Positions 1 to 8,832 are shown, numbered from the stretch's first letter. The stretch: 64,000 nt of DNA from Halobacteriovoraceae bacterium (GCA_020635135.1 JACKAJ010000015.1:1488001-1552000); one strand, 5' to 3'. Notes: generated by a model from the letters alone, not told the origin. Numbers and translations: made by a program.

Positions 1-2
1 GT

Positions 3-518
3 GATAATGAAAATGTTATTCGAACTTTCAATCTTGTACGGACAAATCCTCTCGGTTCAACAGTCCTGGTGACTTCTCAAAATAGAGTAAATTACGAAGG
101 AGATACAATAGGAGGAGGAAGTAAACTCTTTCGACTATCAAGTTCTAACTATGAATTAAAGATCTTAGGAAAGAATCTCGTGAGAACTCTAGTTAATGGA
201 AATGTCGGTTATAATATTTCGATGGCGACTGATTCAAATATTGAAATATCGGGAGGATTATCTCGCTCTAGTCGAACACTTAATAGTGGTGAGCTCTATT
301 TTTATCACAACAATTCTCAATATACAGCACGCTACACTTTTCAAGATGTCGGTTATCAATCAGCTTGTTGTTATCCAACTTCAGGAAGCATAGACATCGA
401 ATATAGCGGCAACAAGTCAGGAAGTGCGACAATTACCTTTAACAATTCCTGCGGAAATGCGACAATCGATATAGACGATGAAACAAGTGCCATTACCTTT
501 GATGGCTGCGAATATTAA
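3..518 (+). CDS. C-terminal part of an unknown, probably exported protein (5' truncated by window edge)
   Basis: The frame is open from base 3, so the gene begins upstream of the window. A GTG at 69 could be read as a start, but in-frame coding continues above it and no Shine-Dalgarno sequence precedes it. The visible ~171 residues are rich in Ser, Thr, Asn, Gly and Tyr, with alternating polar/hydrophobic stretches typical of beta-sandwich surface proteins. Four cysteines lie near the C-terminus (a Cys-Cys pair followed by two single Cys). I recognise no family. The stop lies 8 nt before ruvC, so co-transcription with ruvC is possible. Being an extracellular or envelope protein is an inference from composition only. 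Confidence 0.6.
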   Translation, partial: DNENVIRTFNLVRTNPLGSTVLVTSQNRVNYEGDTIGGGSKLFRLSSSNYELKILGKNLVRTLVNGNVGYNISMATDSNIEISGGLSRSSRTLNSGELYFYHNNSQYTARYTFQDVGYQSACCYPTSGSIDIEYSGNKSGSATITFNNSCGNATIDIDDETSAITFDGCEY

Positions 519-526
519 ACTTAAGT

Positions 527-1063
527 ATGATTATTTTAGGAATTGATCCAGGTTCAAGGAAAGCAGGATTTGGACTTTTGAATGTTCAAGGAAGAAAAGT
601 CAGTTATATCCATTCGGATACAATTCATTTTGATATCAAAAAAGAATTCAATGAAAGGGTTCCTGAATTTTTTAACTCGGTAAAAGAAATCGTAAGTCGT
701 TTTCACCCTGAGCATGTGGTTTTGGAATCTCTCATTTACGTGAAAAGCCCAACGGCCCTTATTAAATTAGCCCAAGCTCGGGGAGCCATGCTAGCGGCTC
801 TTCACCAATGTGGGTATGCCGGAAAACTTTTTGAGTATTCTCCCAATCTCATCAAGTCTCAAACAACTGGTCACGGGCACAGTGATAAACTAGCAGGTCA
901 AAAATTTCTTGATACTATTTTAGGACCAAGAGAATACAAAACAGATGACGAAAGTGATGCGCTGTTAATTGCCATGTGTCATGCTTTTCAGCACAATAAC
1001 CCTATAAACACCAGATCCACGCGAAGCGGTTCTTTGGCCCAAAGTGTGGCTCATAAAATCTAG
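527..1063 (+). CDS. ruvC: Crossover junction endodeoxyribonuclease RuvC
   Basis: RuvC is the dimeric nuclease that cuts Holliday junctions symmetrically during recombination and repair, working with the RuvAB branch-migration motor. At 178 aa it has the usual length. The N-terminal IDPGSRKAGFGLL motif gives the first catalytic Asp (D7), VLESL gives the Glu (about E67), and DDESDALLIAMCHA near residue 141 gives the C-terminal Asp pair of the RNase H-like active site. The next gene is ruvA, starting 11 nt downstream, followed by ruvB, so the resolvasome is encoded as one operon. The ATG has only a weak upstream Shine-Dalgarno sequence, which fits translation coupled to the preceding gene. Confidence 0.97.
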   Translation: MIILGIDPGSRKAGFGLLNVQGRKVSYIHSDTIHFDIKKEFNERVPEFFNSVKEIVSRFHPEHVVLESLIYVKSPTALIKLAQARGAMLAALHQCGYAGKLFEYSPNLIKSQTTGHGHSDKLAGQKFLDTILGPREYKTDDESDALLIAMCHAFQHNNPINTRSTRSGSLAQSVAHKI

Positions 1064-1074
1064 GGTCGTAAAAC

Positions 1075-1659
1075 ATGATAGCCTATCTTGAAGGCAGCGT
1101 GCTTGCTGTCGATGAACAAAAAATTATTATCAAAACTCAACAAGGTCTTGGTTACGAAGTTTTTTATCGAGGGAATGCCACAAAAAAAGCAGCTCTTTAC
1201 ATCACGCAAGTGATTAAAGAAAAGGCTATAGAGCTCTATGGTTTTGAGTCCTTTGATGAAAAAAAATTCTTCGAACAACTTCTTTCAGTTAATGGTGTTG
1301 GACCAAAGTCAGCTTATTCTTTAATTTCAACTTTAGGGGAAGCACGTTTGCGAGACGCCATTTTTATGGAAGATGTGGCTACCATTAAAAAAGCTCCAGG
1401 GATAGGACCGAAAGCAGCAAAGCAAATTATTCTCGATCTTAAAGGAAAGCTCGGTACGTTCAAAACGAGAAAGGAAAGTTTGAAAATAACTGAAGAGCAA
1501 GAAGACTATAGCATCATGTATGAAACCATGAGTGCTTTTAATGAACTAGGATTTTCTGATTCGGAAGTTCTTCCCATCGTGAAGAAAAGTTTGGAAACTG
1601 GTAACTTTGAAAAATCTGAAGATTTGATCAAAGCAGTTCTCCGACAAATGAATCAGTAA
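1075..1659 (+). CDS. ruvA: Holliday junction branch migration protein RuvA
   Basis: RuvA binds four-way DNA junctions as a tetramer and docks the RuvB motors. The 194-aa protein has the normal three-part layout: an N-terminal OB fold (MIAYLEGSVLAVDEQ...), tandem helix-hairpin-helix motifs around residues 70-130 (SVNGVGPKSAYSLIS and APGIGPKAAKQIILDLKGKL), a charged flexible linker and a C-terminal three-helix domain (ETMSAFNELGFSDSEV...) that contacts RuvB. It sits between ruvC and ruvB with short gaps of 11 and 17 nt, consistent with one transcript. Confidence 0.97.
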   Translation: MIAYLEGSVLAVDEQKIIIKTQQGLGYEVFYRGNATKKAALYITQVIKEKAIELYGFESFDEKKFFEQLLSVNGVGPKSAYSLISTLGEARLRDAIFMEDVATIKKAPGIGPKAAKQIILDLKGKLGTFKTRKESLKITEEQEDYSIMYETMSAFNELGFSDSEVLPIVKKSLETGNFEKSEDLIKAVLRQMNQ

Positions 1660-1676
1660 TGAAGGATTAAAGAATC

Positions 1677-2702
1677 ATGATGAAATTTGAAGAAAATTCA
1701 GAAAATTTAGAAATAAATCGACTGGTCAACCCAGAACTTCAACAAGGCTATGAAGGTTTAGAAGATAAAAAATTGCGACCTACTGATTTTAGTGAATACA
1801 TCGGACAAGAAAGAGTTGTTTCGAATATTGAAATAATGGTGGAGTCGGCAAAACAAAGAAAAGCAGCAATGGATCATGTGCTATTTTCTGGCCCACCGGG
1901 ACTGGGAAAAACATCGTTGGCAATGCTGATCTCCAAAAGATTAGGCTCTGAAATGCATGTTATCTCGGGACCAGCAATTGAGAAAAAAGGCGATTTGGCT
2001 GCGATATTAACAAATCTTCAACCACGGGATGTTCTATTTATTGATGAAATTCACCGCATGCATATTTCAGTAGAGGAAATACTTTACTCTGCGATTGAAG
2101 ATTTTCGCTTAGATATTTTGATTGGCCAAGGGGCAGCAGCGCGAACAATGCAAATTGATCTTGTTCCTTTTACATTGGTCGGAGCTACCACCAAAGCGGG
2201 CTTACTTTCAAACCCACTACGCGATCGCTTCATGGCGAGTTTTAATTTTGATTTTTATTCACAAGCTGAATTGAGCAAAATTATTCATCTCAATGCCGCG
2301 AAGTTAAGACTGAATATTGAAGAGGAGGCCATGAGCATAATGGCGGCTTGCTCACGAGGAACTCCGAGAATAGCGAACAGGATTTTGCGGAGAGTTCGCG
2401 ATTTTTCTGTCGTTAAAAAATTTCCTGTGATTGGGGTTGATGAAGTTCGAGAATCCTTAAAGCTTCTCGATATCGATGAACAGGGATTAGATCCTATGGA
2501 TCGGAAAATTTTAAAAGTGATTAAAGAATATTATGGTGGTGGCCCAGTTGGGATTGAAGCTCTGTGTGCGACACTTGGGGAAGACCGTTCAACTCTTGAA
2601 GAAGTCTATGAACCATTTCTCCTAAAAGAGGGATTTATTTTGAGAACCCCAAGAGGCCGAACACTATCAGAAAAGTCACTGCAATACCTCGCAAGTCTCT
2701 AA
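1677..2702 (+). CDS. ruvB: Holliday junction branch migration ATPase RuvB
   Basis: RuvB is the hexameric AAA+ motor that drives branch migration on RuvA-bound junctions. The 341-aa protein shows Walker A (GPPGLGKT, about 72-79), Walker B (DEIH, about 123-126), a sensor-1 region (GATTKAGLL), the arginine-finger stretch (NPLRDRF) and a C-terminal winged helix ending in RTPRGR, which binds DNA. Two ATGs are adjacent (1677 and 1680); either could be the start. It is the last gene of ruvCAB and is followed by a hairpin at 2738. Confidence 0.97.
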   Translation: MMKFEENSENLEINRLVNPELQQGYEGLEDKKLRPTDFSEYIGQERVVSNIEIMVESAKQRKAAMDHVLFSGPPGLGKTSLAMLISKRLGSEMHVISGPAIEKKGDLAAILTNLQPRDVLFIDEIHRMHISVEEILYSAIEDFRLDILIGQGAAARTMQIDLVPFTLVGATTKAGLLSNPLRDRFMASFNFDFYSQAELSKIIHLNAAKLRLNIEEEAMSIMAACSRGTPRIANRILRRVRDFSVVKKFPVIGVDEVRESLKLLDIDEQGLDPMDRKILKVIKEYYGGGPVGIEALCATLGEDRSTLEEVYEPFLLKEGFILRTPRGRTLSEKSLQYLASL

Positions 2703-2737
2703 GATTATGTTAAATTTTAGTTAAACCAGGAGAATTT

Positions 2738-2759
2738 AGCTCAGCCTTTCAGCTGAGCT
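2738..2759 (+). terminator. Hairpin after ruvB, probable weak terminator
   Basis: An 8-bp perfect stem (AGCTCAGC/GCTGAGCT) with a 6-nt loop lies 36 nt after the ruvB stop. The following sequence is AT-rich, with a T-run about 15 nt further on rather than immediately after the stem, so intrinsic termination would be inefficient. The position between ruvB and lpxC suits the end of the ruvCAB transcript. Confidence 0.45.
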
Positions 2760-2894
2760 TATTAATTGCGTATTTTTTACAAACTTTCTATTATCCCTGC
2801 TAGCAAGGGTCTTCACAAAACTGGTGTACAGGAGTATGGTACTGAGCACAAGACCAGGGACATATTTGCCTAGTTTTAGTTTGGCTTTTTGCTG

Positions 2895-2900
2895 TATACT
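2895..2900 (+). promoter_or_regulatory. Candidate -10 box upstream of lpxC
   Basis: TATACT, one base from the sigma70 -10 consensus, lies 45 nt before the lpxC ATG. No convincing -35 box sits 16-18 bp upstream. With a hairpin separating ruvB from lpxC, a separate lpxC promoter is expected here; this is the best candidate. Confidence 0.35.
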
Positions 2901-2945
2901 AAAAGCTACCGTTGTTAAATAAAAGTTAGTTGGAAAAACGGAAAA

Positions 2946-3863
2946 ATGATTTATCAAAGAACAATTGCGCACAAGACAAAAGTAACGGGGATTGGAATTC
3001 ACTCAGGCAAGCGAGTGACTATGAAGCTCACTCCTGCTGAAGCCGATTCGGGAATTACTTTTATTCGCACAGATTTACCGGGAGCACCGCGAATTAAAGC
3101 GGAAGCGACAAATGTTGGTGCCACTGAAAACAATACCGCTCTTGGCTCAGGTCGCGAAGTTGTTCATACAGTAGAGCATTTGGTTTCGGCTTTTTATGGT
3201 CTTGGAATTAATAATGTGACTGTTGAAATTGATGGGCCAGAAGTTCCCATCATGGATGGATCGAGTGCTTCATTTGTCTTTCTTTTAAAAGAAATTGGAT
3301 TAGAAAACTTAAATAAATCAAAGAAATTTTTAGTTATAAAGAAGCCTGTTGCTGTTGAGTTTGATGGCAAATGGGCGAAAATAGAACCATCTGAACAGTT
3401 GATTATTGATTCGACGATTATCTTTGCTCACCCGATTATTAAAACTCAAAGAAAAGTTTTCGAATTTAATTGTGAATCTTATATTAGTGAAATTTGTCGA
3501 GCACGGACATTTGGTTTCATGCGCGATGTGGATATGCTTAAAAGAAAAGGTCTCGCTAAAGGGGCGTCTCTGGATAATGCTGTTGGGCTTGGTGATTTCC
3601 GTGTATTGAACTCTGAAGGCTTGAGATTTCAGGACGAGTTTGTCCGCCATAAGATACTTGATACGATTGGAGACTTGAGTTTGATGGGCTATGAACTAGC
3701 TGGAAAAGTAACAACTTTTAAATCAGGTCACCATATTCATAATCTTTTATGCCGAAAGATTCTTCAAAATCCTGATTGTTTTGAAATTGTTTCGATTGGA
3801 CAGCTTAAAGAAAGCGTTCAGGAAACATTCAAGCTCCCTCAAGATATCCGTCTTCCCGTTTAA
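2946..3863 (+). CDS. lpxC: UDP-3-O-acyl-N-acetylglucosamine deacetylase LpxC
   Basis: LpxC is the zinc-dependent deacetylase of the first committed step of lipid A synthesis, so it shows that the cell makes lipopolysaccharide. The 305-aa protein contains the conserved HTVEHLVSAFYGLGI segment with a zinc-ligand His, the IMDGSSASF segment, HKILDTIGDL with further zinc ligands (His and Asp), and the catalytic-His region GHHIHN near residue 260. The normal length and motifs leave little doubt. Upstream is a weak purine-rich ribosome site (GGAAAAACGGAAAA). It is monocistronic here: a 230-nt gap follows. Confidence 0.97.
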   Translation: MIYQRTIAHKTKVTGIGIHSGKRVTMKLTPAEADSGITFIRTDLPGAPRIKAEATNVGATENNTALGSGREVVHTVEHLVSAFYGLGINNVTVEIDGPEVPIMDGSSASFVFLLKEIGLENLNKSKKFLVIKKPVAVEFDGKWAKIEPSEQLIIDSTIIFAHPIIKTQRKVFEFNCESYISEICRARTFGFMRDVDMLKRKGLAKGASLDNAVGLGDFRVLNSEGLRFQDEFVRHKILDTIGDLSLMGYELAGKVTTFKSGHHIHNLLCRKILQNPDCFEIVSIGQLKESVQETFKLPQDIRLPV

Positions 3864-3994
3864 AAACTCTCACTTCTTTAATTTTTAGAAACTGCTAATT
3901 TTCTGAGGCAATTTGCTCGCCATTTTTTTTACAAGCCAAAAATTATTGTCACCCTAAAATCCCCTTGATTTCAGATAAGTCCCTTGAATTATAG

Positions 3995-4010
3995 AAAGGT
4001 CATGACCTTT
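3995..4010. repeat. 16-bp perfect palindrome between lpxC and the small exported gene
   Basis: AAAGGTCATGACCTTT reads the same on both strands. It lies 132 nt after lpxC and is followed by TTAAAAAATT. It could be a protein-binding site for the gene at 4097 or a short hairpin (6-bp stem, CATG loop) ending lpxC transcription. The sequence alone does not decide. Confidence 0.4.
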
Positions 4011-4096
4011 TTAAAAAATTAGAGTTGCTGAGATTTAGTATTTCTACAAGGACGCTTTTCAGGATGAAAGCAAAGTAACTCTCAAGGGGATTGTGC

Positions 4097-4336
4097 ATGT
4101 TAGGTTATAAGAAGTTTATGAGTTTGTTTATGTTGTTTTTTATTCCAAACGCCTTTGCTGTTAAAAACTCAGTTGAAGGAATAAAGAATAATCAGAGAAT
4201 TATAAAACAGCATTTAAATTATGACGACTACTTAGAGAATGATCTCTCGCTAGAATATACAAGTGGGTTAAAGCTTTCCCAGCTTCGGTTTTATCCCATC
4301 AACACAAATGTAAATCAAAAGAAGCGGCCCTCTTAA
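4097..4336 (+). CDS. Small exported protein of unknown function
   Basis: This encodes 79 aa starting at ATG 4097, which has the ribosome site AAGGGGA six nt upstream; the in-frame TTG two codons earlier is less likely. Residues 1-20 form a signal peptide (YKK, a hydrophobic core, then a likely cut after PNAFA). The mature ~58 residues are charged and Asn/Tyr-rich, end in KKRPS and match nothing I recognise. A very strong intrinsic terminator starts 8 nt after the stop and the 5' flank carries a palindrome, so this is a self-contained transcription unit. A short abundant mRNA is likely. Confidence 0.6.
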   Translation: MLGYKKFMSLFMLFFIPNAFAVKNSVEGIKNNQRIIKQHLNYDDYLENDLSLEYTSGLKLSQLRFYPINTNVNQKKRPS

Positions 4337-4344
4337 TTGACCCT

Positions 4345-4375
4345 GGAACCGGGACACCCGCCCGGTTCCTTCTTT
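4345..4375 (+). terminator. Strong rho-independent terminator
   Basis: A 9-bp GC-rich perfect stem (GGAACCGGG/CCCGGTTCC) with a 7-nt loop is followed at once by TTCTTTTT. This is the clearest intrinsic terminator in the window and ends the small exported-protein gene. Confidence 0.9.
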
Positions 4376-4575
4376 TTCAATGACAGCTTTTTAGGCTCAA
4401 ATTGCCAAGGTTTGTTGGCAAAATACAATAGACTTTTTTCTACACGACTAAGATGAAAAATTAATTATTTTAAGGGTTTATTAAAAACTCTTGGAGAGGA
4501 TCTGCTTTTAGTGAGTGTTGTAAATTTATAATAAAATTAGGTCAAATTATTTTAGGGACGGGAGTCTTTTCAGTC

Positions 4576-6258
4576 ATGGTCGTTGGAAAAAAATTACTCC
4601 TTGTTGGAGTTTTCATTTTAAGCTTTTTTTCGTGTGGCAATAATCAAAGAAGTGCTCGAGGAATTGCGAACGTTCAAGATCCCCTTGCGGGCTATGAAAG
4701 TCGCCAAACCAGCAAGTCGGGGCTTTGGTTGTCCCCTGACAATCAATACTTAATAGAAGTTTCTTTAAGTGATCTTCCTGCAGGAACGAGTCTCGAAGAA
4801 ATCATTAGTGAAAACAAAATAAAGGCTGAAATTTTATTTGATCAGATTGAAAAAAAGGTTGTTTATCACCTAGAAGCCCCAAGTGAAATTAAAAAATATA
4901 CAAAAATTCAAGATAGTTTTCAGCTAAAACTCAAATCAAGTTCCGGGAAGTATATCTATCAAATTGATCTCGGTTTTCAAGTCGTTGATGCGGGAGTAAC
5001 ACCAGACACGATTGTTAATGAAGTTTCTTTAACAAAAGAATTAAATTACGATAACAATCATACTTTTACTGAGCTTTTGAGTAATTTCCCAAGTGAAATT
5101 CAGAATCTCAATATTGAAGCTAAATCTTGGTCAAATCGAGTCGCCTGGGTGGATGAGATGAAAGGAGAGTTTACTTATTCTCTAGTCGATCTTACAGGGA
5201 TTCAGAAAGGGAAGCCTTTTAAAGATCAAATAACGATTAAACTTCAAGATGCAGCAACTGCGAAAGATTACGTCTATCAATTTAATCTAACGTTGACAGT
5301 AAAAGATGAAGCAGAGGGAAGAGTCTATAATAAAACGATTTCAACAGAACAAATGCTCTTGAGTGGGGAGAATAACTATAAGATTGAAATTGAACTCGAA
5401 GATTTGTTAAGAAACTCAGAGCCAATAGGAGCTCTTCAATATAATAAAACTGGAAGAATGGTTCAATTTGTTTCTGATGAAAGCAAATTAGTTTTTACTA
5501 TTACTGACACGAGTTTATTTGTTAATTCGCAAAATTATTCTGAAAACATAACAGGAAGTTTTAGAGATGCAAAAAGCAATATCTATAACTACACGATAAC
5601 GTTGAATTATCTTTTTACTGATATTATGGATGTGGATGAAAAAACACCGATCGTTGTGAAAACATATTTTAATAATGTAAAAAAAGAAGTGCGCATCGAG
5701 CTCCCTGAAATGCCTGAAATATACAATGGAACCATGGTTGTGGACTTTGATAATAATCCGCAGGCTAATATTCGTCTAGAAGGAAGCCAACTTGTATATG
5801 AACTTATGAATGTTTCTGGTTTGGCATCGATGACAACTTATACAGAATCATTTAAGTTTCGATTTATTACTGAAGATCTTCTTATCTCTTATCCGATCCT
5901 TATTGAGTTCGTGTATAACCCACAAGTAGAAAAGCTTACGAAAAAAGCGACAATTTCTTATCCTGTCGATCAACGAGATTGGGATAACGGTTATTACGAC
6001 GATTATTTTGATATAAGATTTTTGACGGCTGAAGATATAGGCTTAAACTCTGGGGATCAGATTAGAAACGCAGTTCTTACGGGCTTTTCTCAAGATGTGA
6101 TGATTAAGGCCGTGAACCAAAATGGTATAAACTTTGAGTTTTTGGTGGTGAGTGGTGACTATGATGTCGATGTTGAGGCATGGGATCCCATTACTCAAAA
6201 GGTCTATACCATCGATTTAACAATTGAAGTTGACGTCATCATCATTCCCGACAACTAA
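4576..6258 (+). CDS. Putative lipoprotein with about five repeated beta-sandwich-like domains
   Basis: The 560-aa protein starts with a lysine-containing hydrophobic segment ending in FFSC-GNN (Cys20), a plausible though non-ideal lipobox, so it is probably a lipoprotein. After residue ~50 the sequence consists of roughly 95-105-residue units, each closing with a similar strand (YIYQIDLGFQVVD, YVYQFNLTLTVKD, NIYNYTITLNYLF, SYPILIEFVYNP, KVYTIDLTIEVDV). This suggests a tandem Ig/cadherin-like array. I recognise no enzyme motif. A perfect -10 (TATAAT, 4527-4532) lies upstream without a clear -35, and GGGACGGGAG about 10 nt before the ATG is a usable ribosome site. A role as a surface or periplasmic structural protein is inferred. 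Confidence 0.7.
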   Translation: MVVGKKLLLVGVFILSFFSCGNNQRSARGIANVQDPLAGYESRQTSKSGLWLSPDNQYLIEVSLSDLPAGTSLEEIISENKIKAEILFDQIEKKVVYHLEAPSEIKKYTKIQDSFQLKLKSSSGKYIYQIDLGFQVVDAGVTPDTIVNEVSLTKELNYDNNHTFTELLSNFPSEIQNLNIEAKSWSNRVAWVDEMKGEFTYSLVDLTGIQKGKPFKDQITIKLQDAATAKDYVYQFNLTLTVKDEAEGRVYNKTISTEQMLLSGENNYKIEIELEDLLRNSEPIGALQYNKTGRMVQFVSDESKLVFTITDTSLFVNSQNYSENITGSFRDAKSNIYNYTITLNYLFTDIMDVDEKTPIVVKTYFNNVKKEVRIELPEMPEIYNGTMVVDFDNNPQANIRLEGSQLVYELMNVSGLASMTTYTESFKFRFITEDLLISYPILIEFVYNPQVEKLTKKATISYPVDQRDWDNGYYDDYFDIRFLTAEDIGLNSGDQIRNAVLTGFSQDVMIKAVNQNGINFEFLVVSGDYDVDVEAWDPITQKVYTIDLTIEVDVIIIPDN

Positions 6259-6273
6259 TTAAGCCTTTAGTGG

Positions 6274-6302
6274 TTGACTAGATAAGCCTTGGGTAATACA
6301 TA
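6274..6302 (+). promoter_or_regulatory. Candidate sigma70 promoter of proS
   Basis: TTGACT (6274-6279) and TACATA (6297-6302) are separated by 17 bp, and the ATG of proS follows after exactly 6 nt, placing the expected transcription start on or beside the A of ATG. A second -10-like TATAAT (6301-6306) overlaps but has a 21-bp spacer. No Shine-Dalgarno sequence precedes the ATG. Confidence 0.5.
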
Positions 6303-6308
6303 TAATGC

Positions 6309-8036
6309 ATGAGGTTGTCACAATCATTCTGGCAAACATTTAAAGAAGTTCCCAAGGAAGCAGAAATTCCTTCACATCAATTAATGCTCAAAGCAGGGTT
6401 GATTCAGAAATCTGGAGCAGGTCTCTATCAGTATCTTCCCTTTGCTGTTAAGGTCCTTCACAAAATTGAAAGCATTATTCGAGAAGAGCTCGATAAAATA
6501 GGGTCTCAAGAAGTGATTATGAGCGTGGTGACCCCAGGTGAACTTTGGCGAGAGACTGGGCGCTGGGATGAAATGGGTTCCTTGATGCTTCAGTTTAATG
6601 ATCGCGGGGGCAAAGAACTTTGTATTAGCCCAACGAATGAAGAAGCTATCACTGATATTTTTAGAACATTTGTAAAATCATACAAGCAATTGCCCGTTAG
6701 TCTTTATCAAATCAATACAAAGTTTCGAGATGAAATCCGTCCCCGTTTTGGGTTGATGCGAGCTCGTGAATTTAGCATGAAAGATGCTTATACATTTCAC
6801 CTTGATAAAGCTTGCTTAGATCGTGGGTATCAAGACATGTACAATGCTTACGCTCAAATTTTCGACCGCATTGGTTTCGACTATATGATTGTTGAAGCTG
6901 ATGCCGGCGCTATGGCCGATTCAAGCTGTCAAACTCACGAGTTTCAAGTGCTGGCAGAAGTGGGCGAAGACTTTATCGTTTACTGCAAAGAAACCGGCTA
7001 TGCATCGAATATTGAGAAGGCGAAAACTCTCAGAAAAAATCTTGAGTTCGCAGCTTCTACGAAAATTGAAGAGGTCGCCACTCCTAACAAATCAACAATT
7101 GCTGATGTTTGTGAACTTTTAAAAGTTCCACAGTATCAAAGTTTGAAATCACTAGTTTATACAGCCATTAATGGCGAAGAAGAAAAGCACTATCTTGTTA
7201 TGCTTCTCGGTGATGATGAACTCAATGAATTGAAGCTTAAAAACTATTTGAATTGTGATCATTTGATCATGGCGAAAGAAGCACAATTGAGTCAGCTGGG
7301 ATTACAAAAGGGTTTCATTGGTCCTTATCAACTAGAGAGTAAAAATCTTGAAGTCCTTTTTGATAGTTCTATTGATGAAAATGCTGGTTATATCGTTGGC
7401 GCAAATAAGAAAGACACACACCTCAAAGGTTTCACGCTCTCAAGAGATTTTAATGGGGCTAAAAAAGTTGATCTGCGCTTGGCTCAATCTGGTGATTATG
7501 AAGCGAGTGGAAAATACCAAGTTGAAATCAAAAAGGGTATTGAAGTCGGACACGTCTTTCAATTGGGAGATAAGTATACTCAAAGCATGAAGGCGATGAT
7601 CGTCGATCAAAATGGCAAGCAATCTGCACCACTGATGGGTTGTTATGGTATTGGAGTTTCGAGAGTCATGGCCGCAGCGATTGAACAATGCCATGATGAA
7701 AATGGAATTATCTGGCCAGCCGCGATTGCTCCGTATCACGTTTATTTTGCAGTGATTGCTAAGAGTGAAGAAACAAAAAAGCTCGCGGAGGATATTTATC
7801 GCGATCTCTTGGAGAAAAATCTCGAAGTTGTTTGGGACGATAGAGGTTTAGGACCAGGCTTTATGTTTAAAGATGCGGATCTTTTAGGACTTCCCCTTCG
7901 GTTAACTCTTGGAGAGCGTGACTATCAAAAAGAGGGAACACTCGAGATTAAAGTGCGGAAAGCAGGAGCAATTCATAAAGTAAAAAAAGAAGAAGTTGCC
8001 GATAAAATTCAAGAACTTTTAAAAGAGTTGATGTAG
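6309..8036 (+). CDS. proS: Prolyl-tRNA synthetase (bacterial type)
   Basis: ProRS charges tRNA-Pro in the cytoplasm. At 575 aa it has the bacterial length with an editing (INS) insertion between motifs 2 and 3 (about residues 225-400). Class II signatures are present: PTNEEAITD, motif 2 in FRDEIRPRFGLMRAREFSMKDAYTF, and motif 3 in YGIGVSRVMAAAIEQ. The C-terminal anticodon-binding domain begins near IAPYHVYFAVI. The stop abuts the next ATG, so it forms an operon with the SpoU methyltransferase, and a tRNA-Pro gene lies 1.2 kb downstream. The start lacks a ribosome site and may belong to a leaderless mRNA. Confidence 0.97.
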   Translation: MRLSQSFWQTFKEVPKEAEIPSHQLMLKAGLIQKSGAGLYQYLPFAVKVLHKIESIIREELDKIGSQEVIMSVVTPGELWRETGRWDEMGSLMLQFNDRGGKELCISPTNEEAITDIFRTFVKSYKQLPVSLYQINTKFRDEIRPRFGLMRAREFSMKDAYTFHLDKACLDRGYQDMYNAYAQIFDRIGFDYMIVEADAGAMADSSCQTHEFQVLAEVGEDFIVYCKETGYASNIEKAKTLRKNLEFAASTKIEEVATPNKSTIADVCELLKVPQYQSLKSLVYTAINGEEEKHYLVMLLGDDELNELKLKNYLNCDHLIMAKEAQLSQLGLQKGFIGPYQLESKNLEVLFDSSIDENAGYIVGANKKDTHLKGFTLSRDFNGAKKVDLRLAQSGDYEASGKYQVEIKKGIEVGHVFQLGDKYTQSMKAMIVDQNGKQSAPLMGCYGIGVSRVMAAAIEQCHDENGIIWPAAIAPYHVYFAVIAKSEETKKLAEDIYRDLLEKNLEVVWDDRGLGPGFMFKDADLLGLPLRLTLGERDYQKEGTLEIKVRKAGAIHKVKKEEVADKIQELLKELM

Positions 8037-8777
8037 ATGAGCGACATTATCTTAGGAGCTCACAGTATTTATCACGCTTTGATTAATCCCTCGCGAACTA
8101 ATAAAAAAATATATGCTACTGAAAAATCTTGGGCAGAATTCAAAAAGCAATACAAAGCCCCTGAGAACTGTGAAGTGCAAAGAGTTTCATCATCGAATTT
8201 TTCAAATATTGCTTTGCAGGTTTTCAAAGACAATGGGGTCGAATTAAGAAAAATTCCCTCTCAAGTTTTTTTGGTCTGTGGGCCGCTTGAACAAAAAGGC
8301 AATGCGTGGCTTTATAGTTTTGTCGAAAATAATGAGAAGGTTAAGCTCTTGGCACTTGATCAAGTGACAGATGTTCAAAATGCAGCAGCCATTTTGCGTA
8401 CCGCTGCTTTTTATAAGATAGATGCACTCATCTTAAGTTCTAAGAATTCACTTTCTTTTTCGCCAGGCTTTTTCCGGGTGGCTTCTGGGGCTTATGAATA
8501 TGTTCCCGTGGTGCAAACAGCAAATCTTTCAAAAACACTTAAAAAACTTCAAGAAAAAAATATTGTCGTTGCTGGCTTGAGTGAAGAGGTGAGTTCCGAA
8601 GAACTGCCTGAATCAACCAGGCTTTGCCTTGCCTTGGGCTCAGAAGACAAGGGGCTGTCCCATGCTGTGGAGAGGAGTCTCTCTCACCACGTGGCCTTCA
8701 AAACAGATTCACCTATTTGTTCTCTCAATGTTTCCGTGGCGGCTGCCTTAGGGATGGAAAGATTCCTCAATTTCTAA
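8037..8777 (+). CDS. TrmH/SpoU-family RNA 2'-O-methyltransferase (RlmB-like)
   Basis: This is an SAM-dependent methyltransferase of the SPOUT knot family that methylates a ribose 2'-OH in rRNA or tRNA. The 246-aa protein has an N-terminal substrate-binding part, then the three SpoU motifs: DQVTDVQNAAAILRTAAF (motif 1, catalytic-Arg region), CLALGSEDKGLS (motif 2) and ICSLNVSVAAALGM (motif 3). The two-domain layout resembles RlmB (23S G2251), but the N-terminal part is divergent and the exact target cannot be read from sequence. It starts directly after the proS stop (0 nt gap), so translation is probably coupled. Confidence 0.88.
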   Translation: MSDIILGAHSIYHALINPSRTNKKIYATEKSWAEFKKQYKAPENCEVQRVSSSNFSNIALQVFKDNGVELRKIPSQVFLVCGPLEQKGNAWLYSFVENNEKVKLLALDQVTDVQNAAAILRTAAFYKIDALILSSKNSLSFSPGFFRVASGAYEYVPVVQTANLSKTLKKLQEKNIVVAGLSEEVSSEELPESTRLCLALGSEDKGLSHAVERSLSHHVAFKTDSPICSLNVSVAAALGMERFLNF

Positions 8778-8832
8778 AAAGCCATCTCATAAAAAAGCTT
8801 AACAGAATTCATTATTTGCAGCGCGCAACCTC

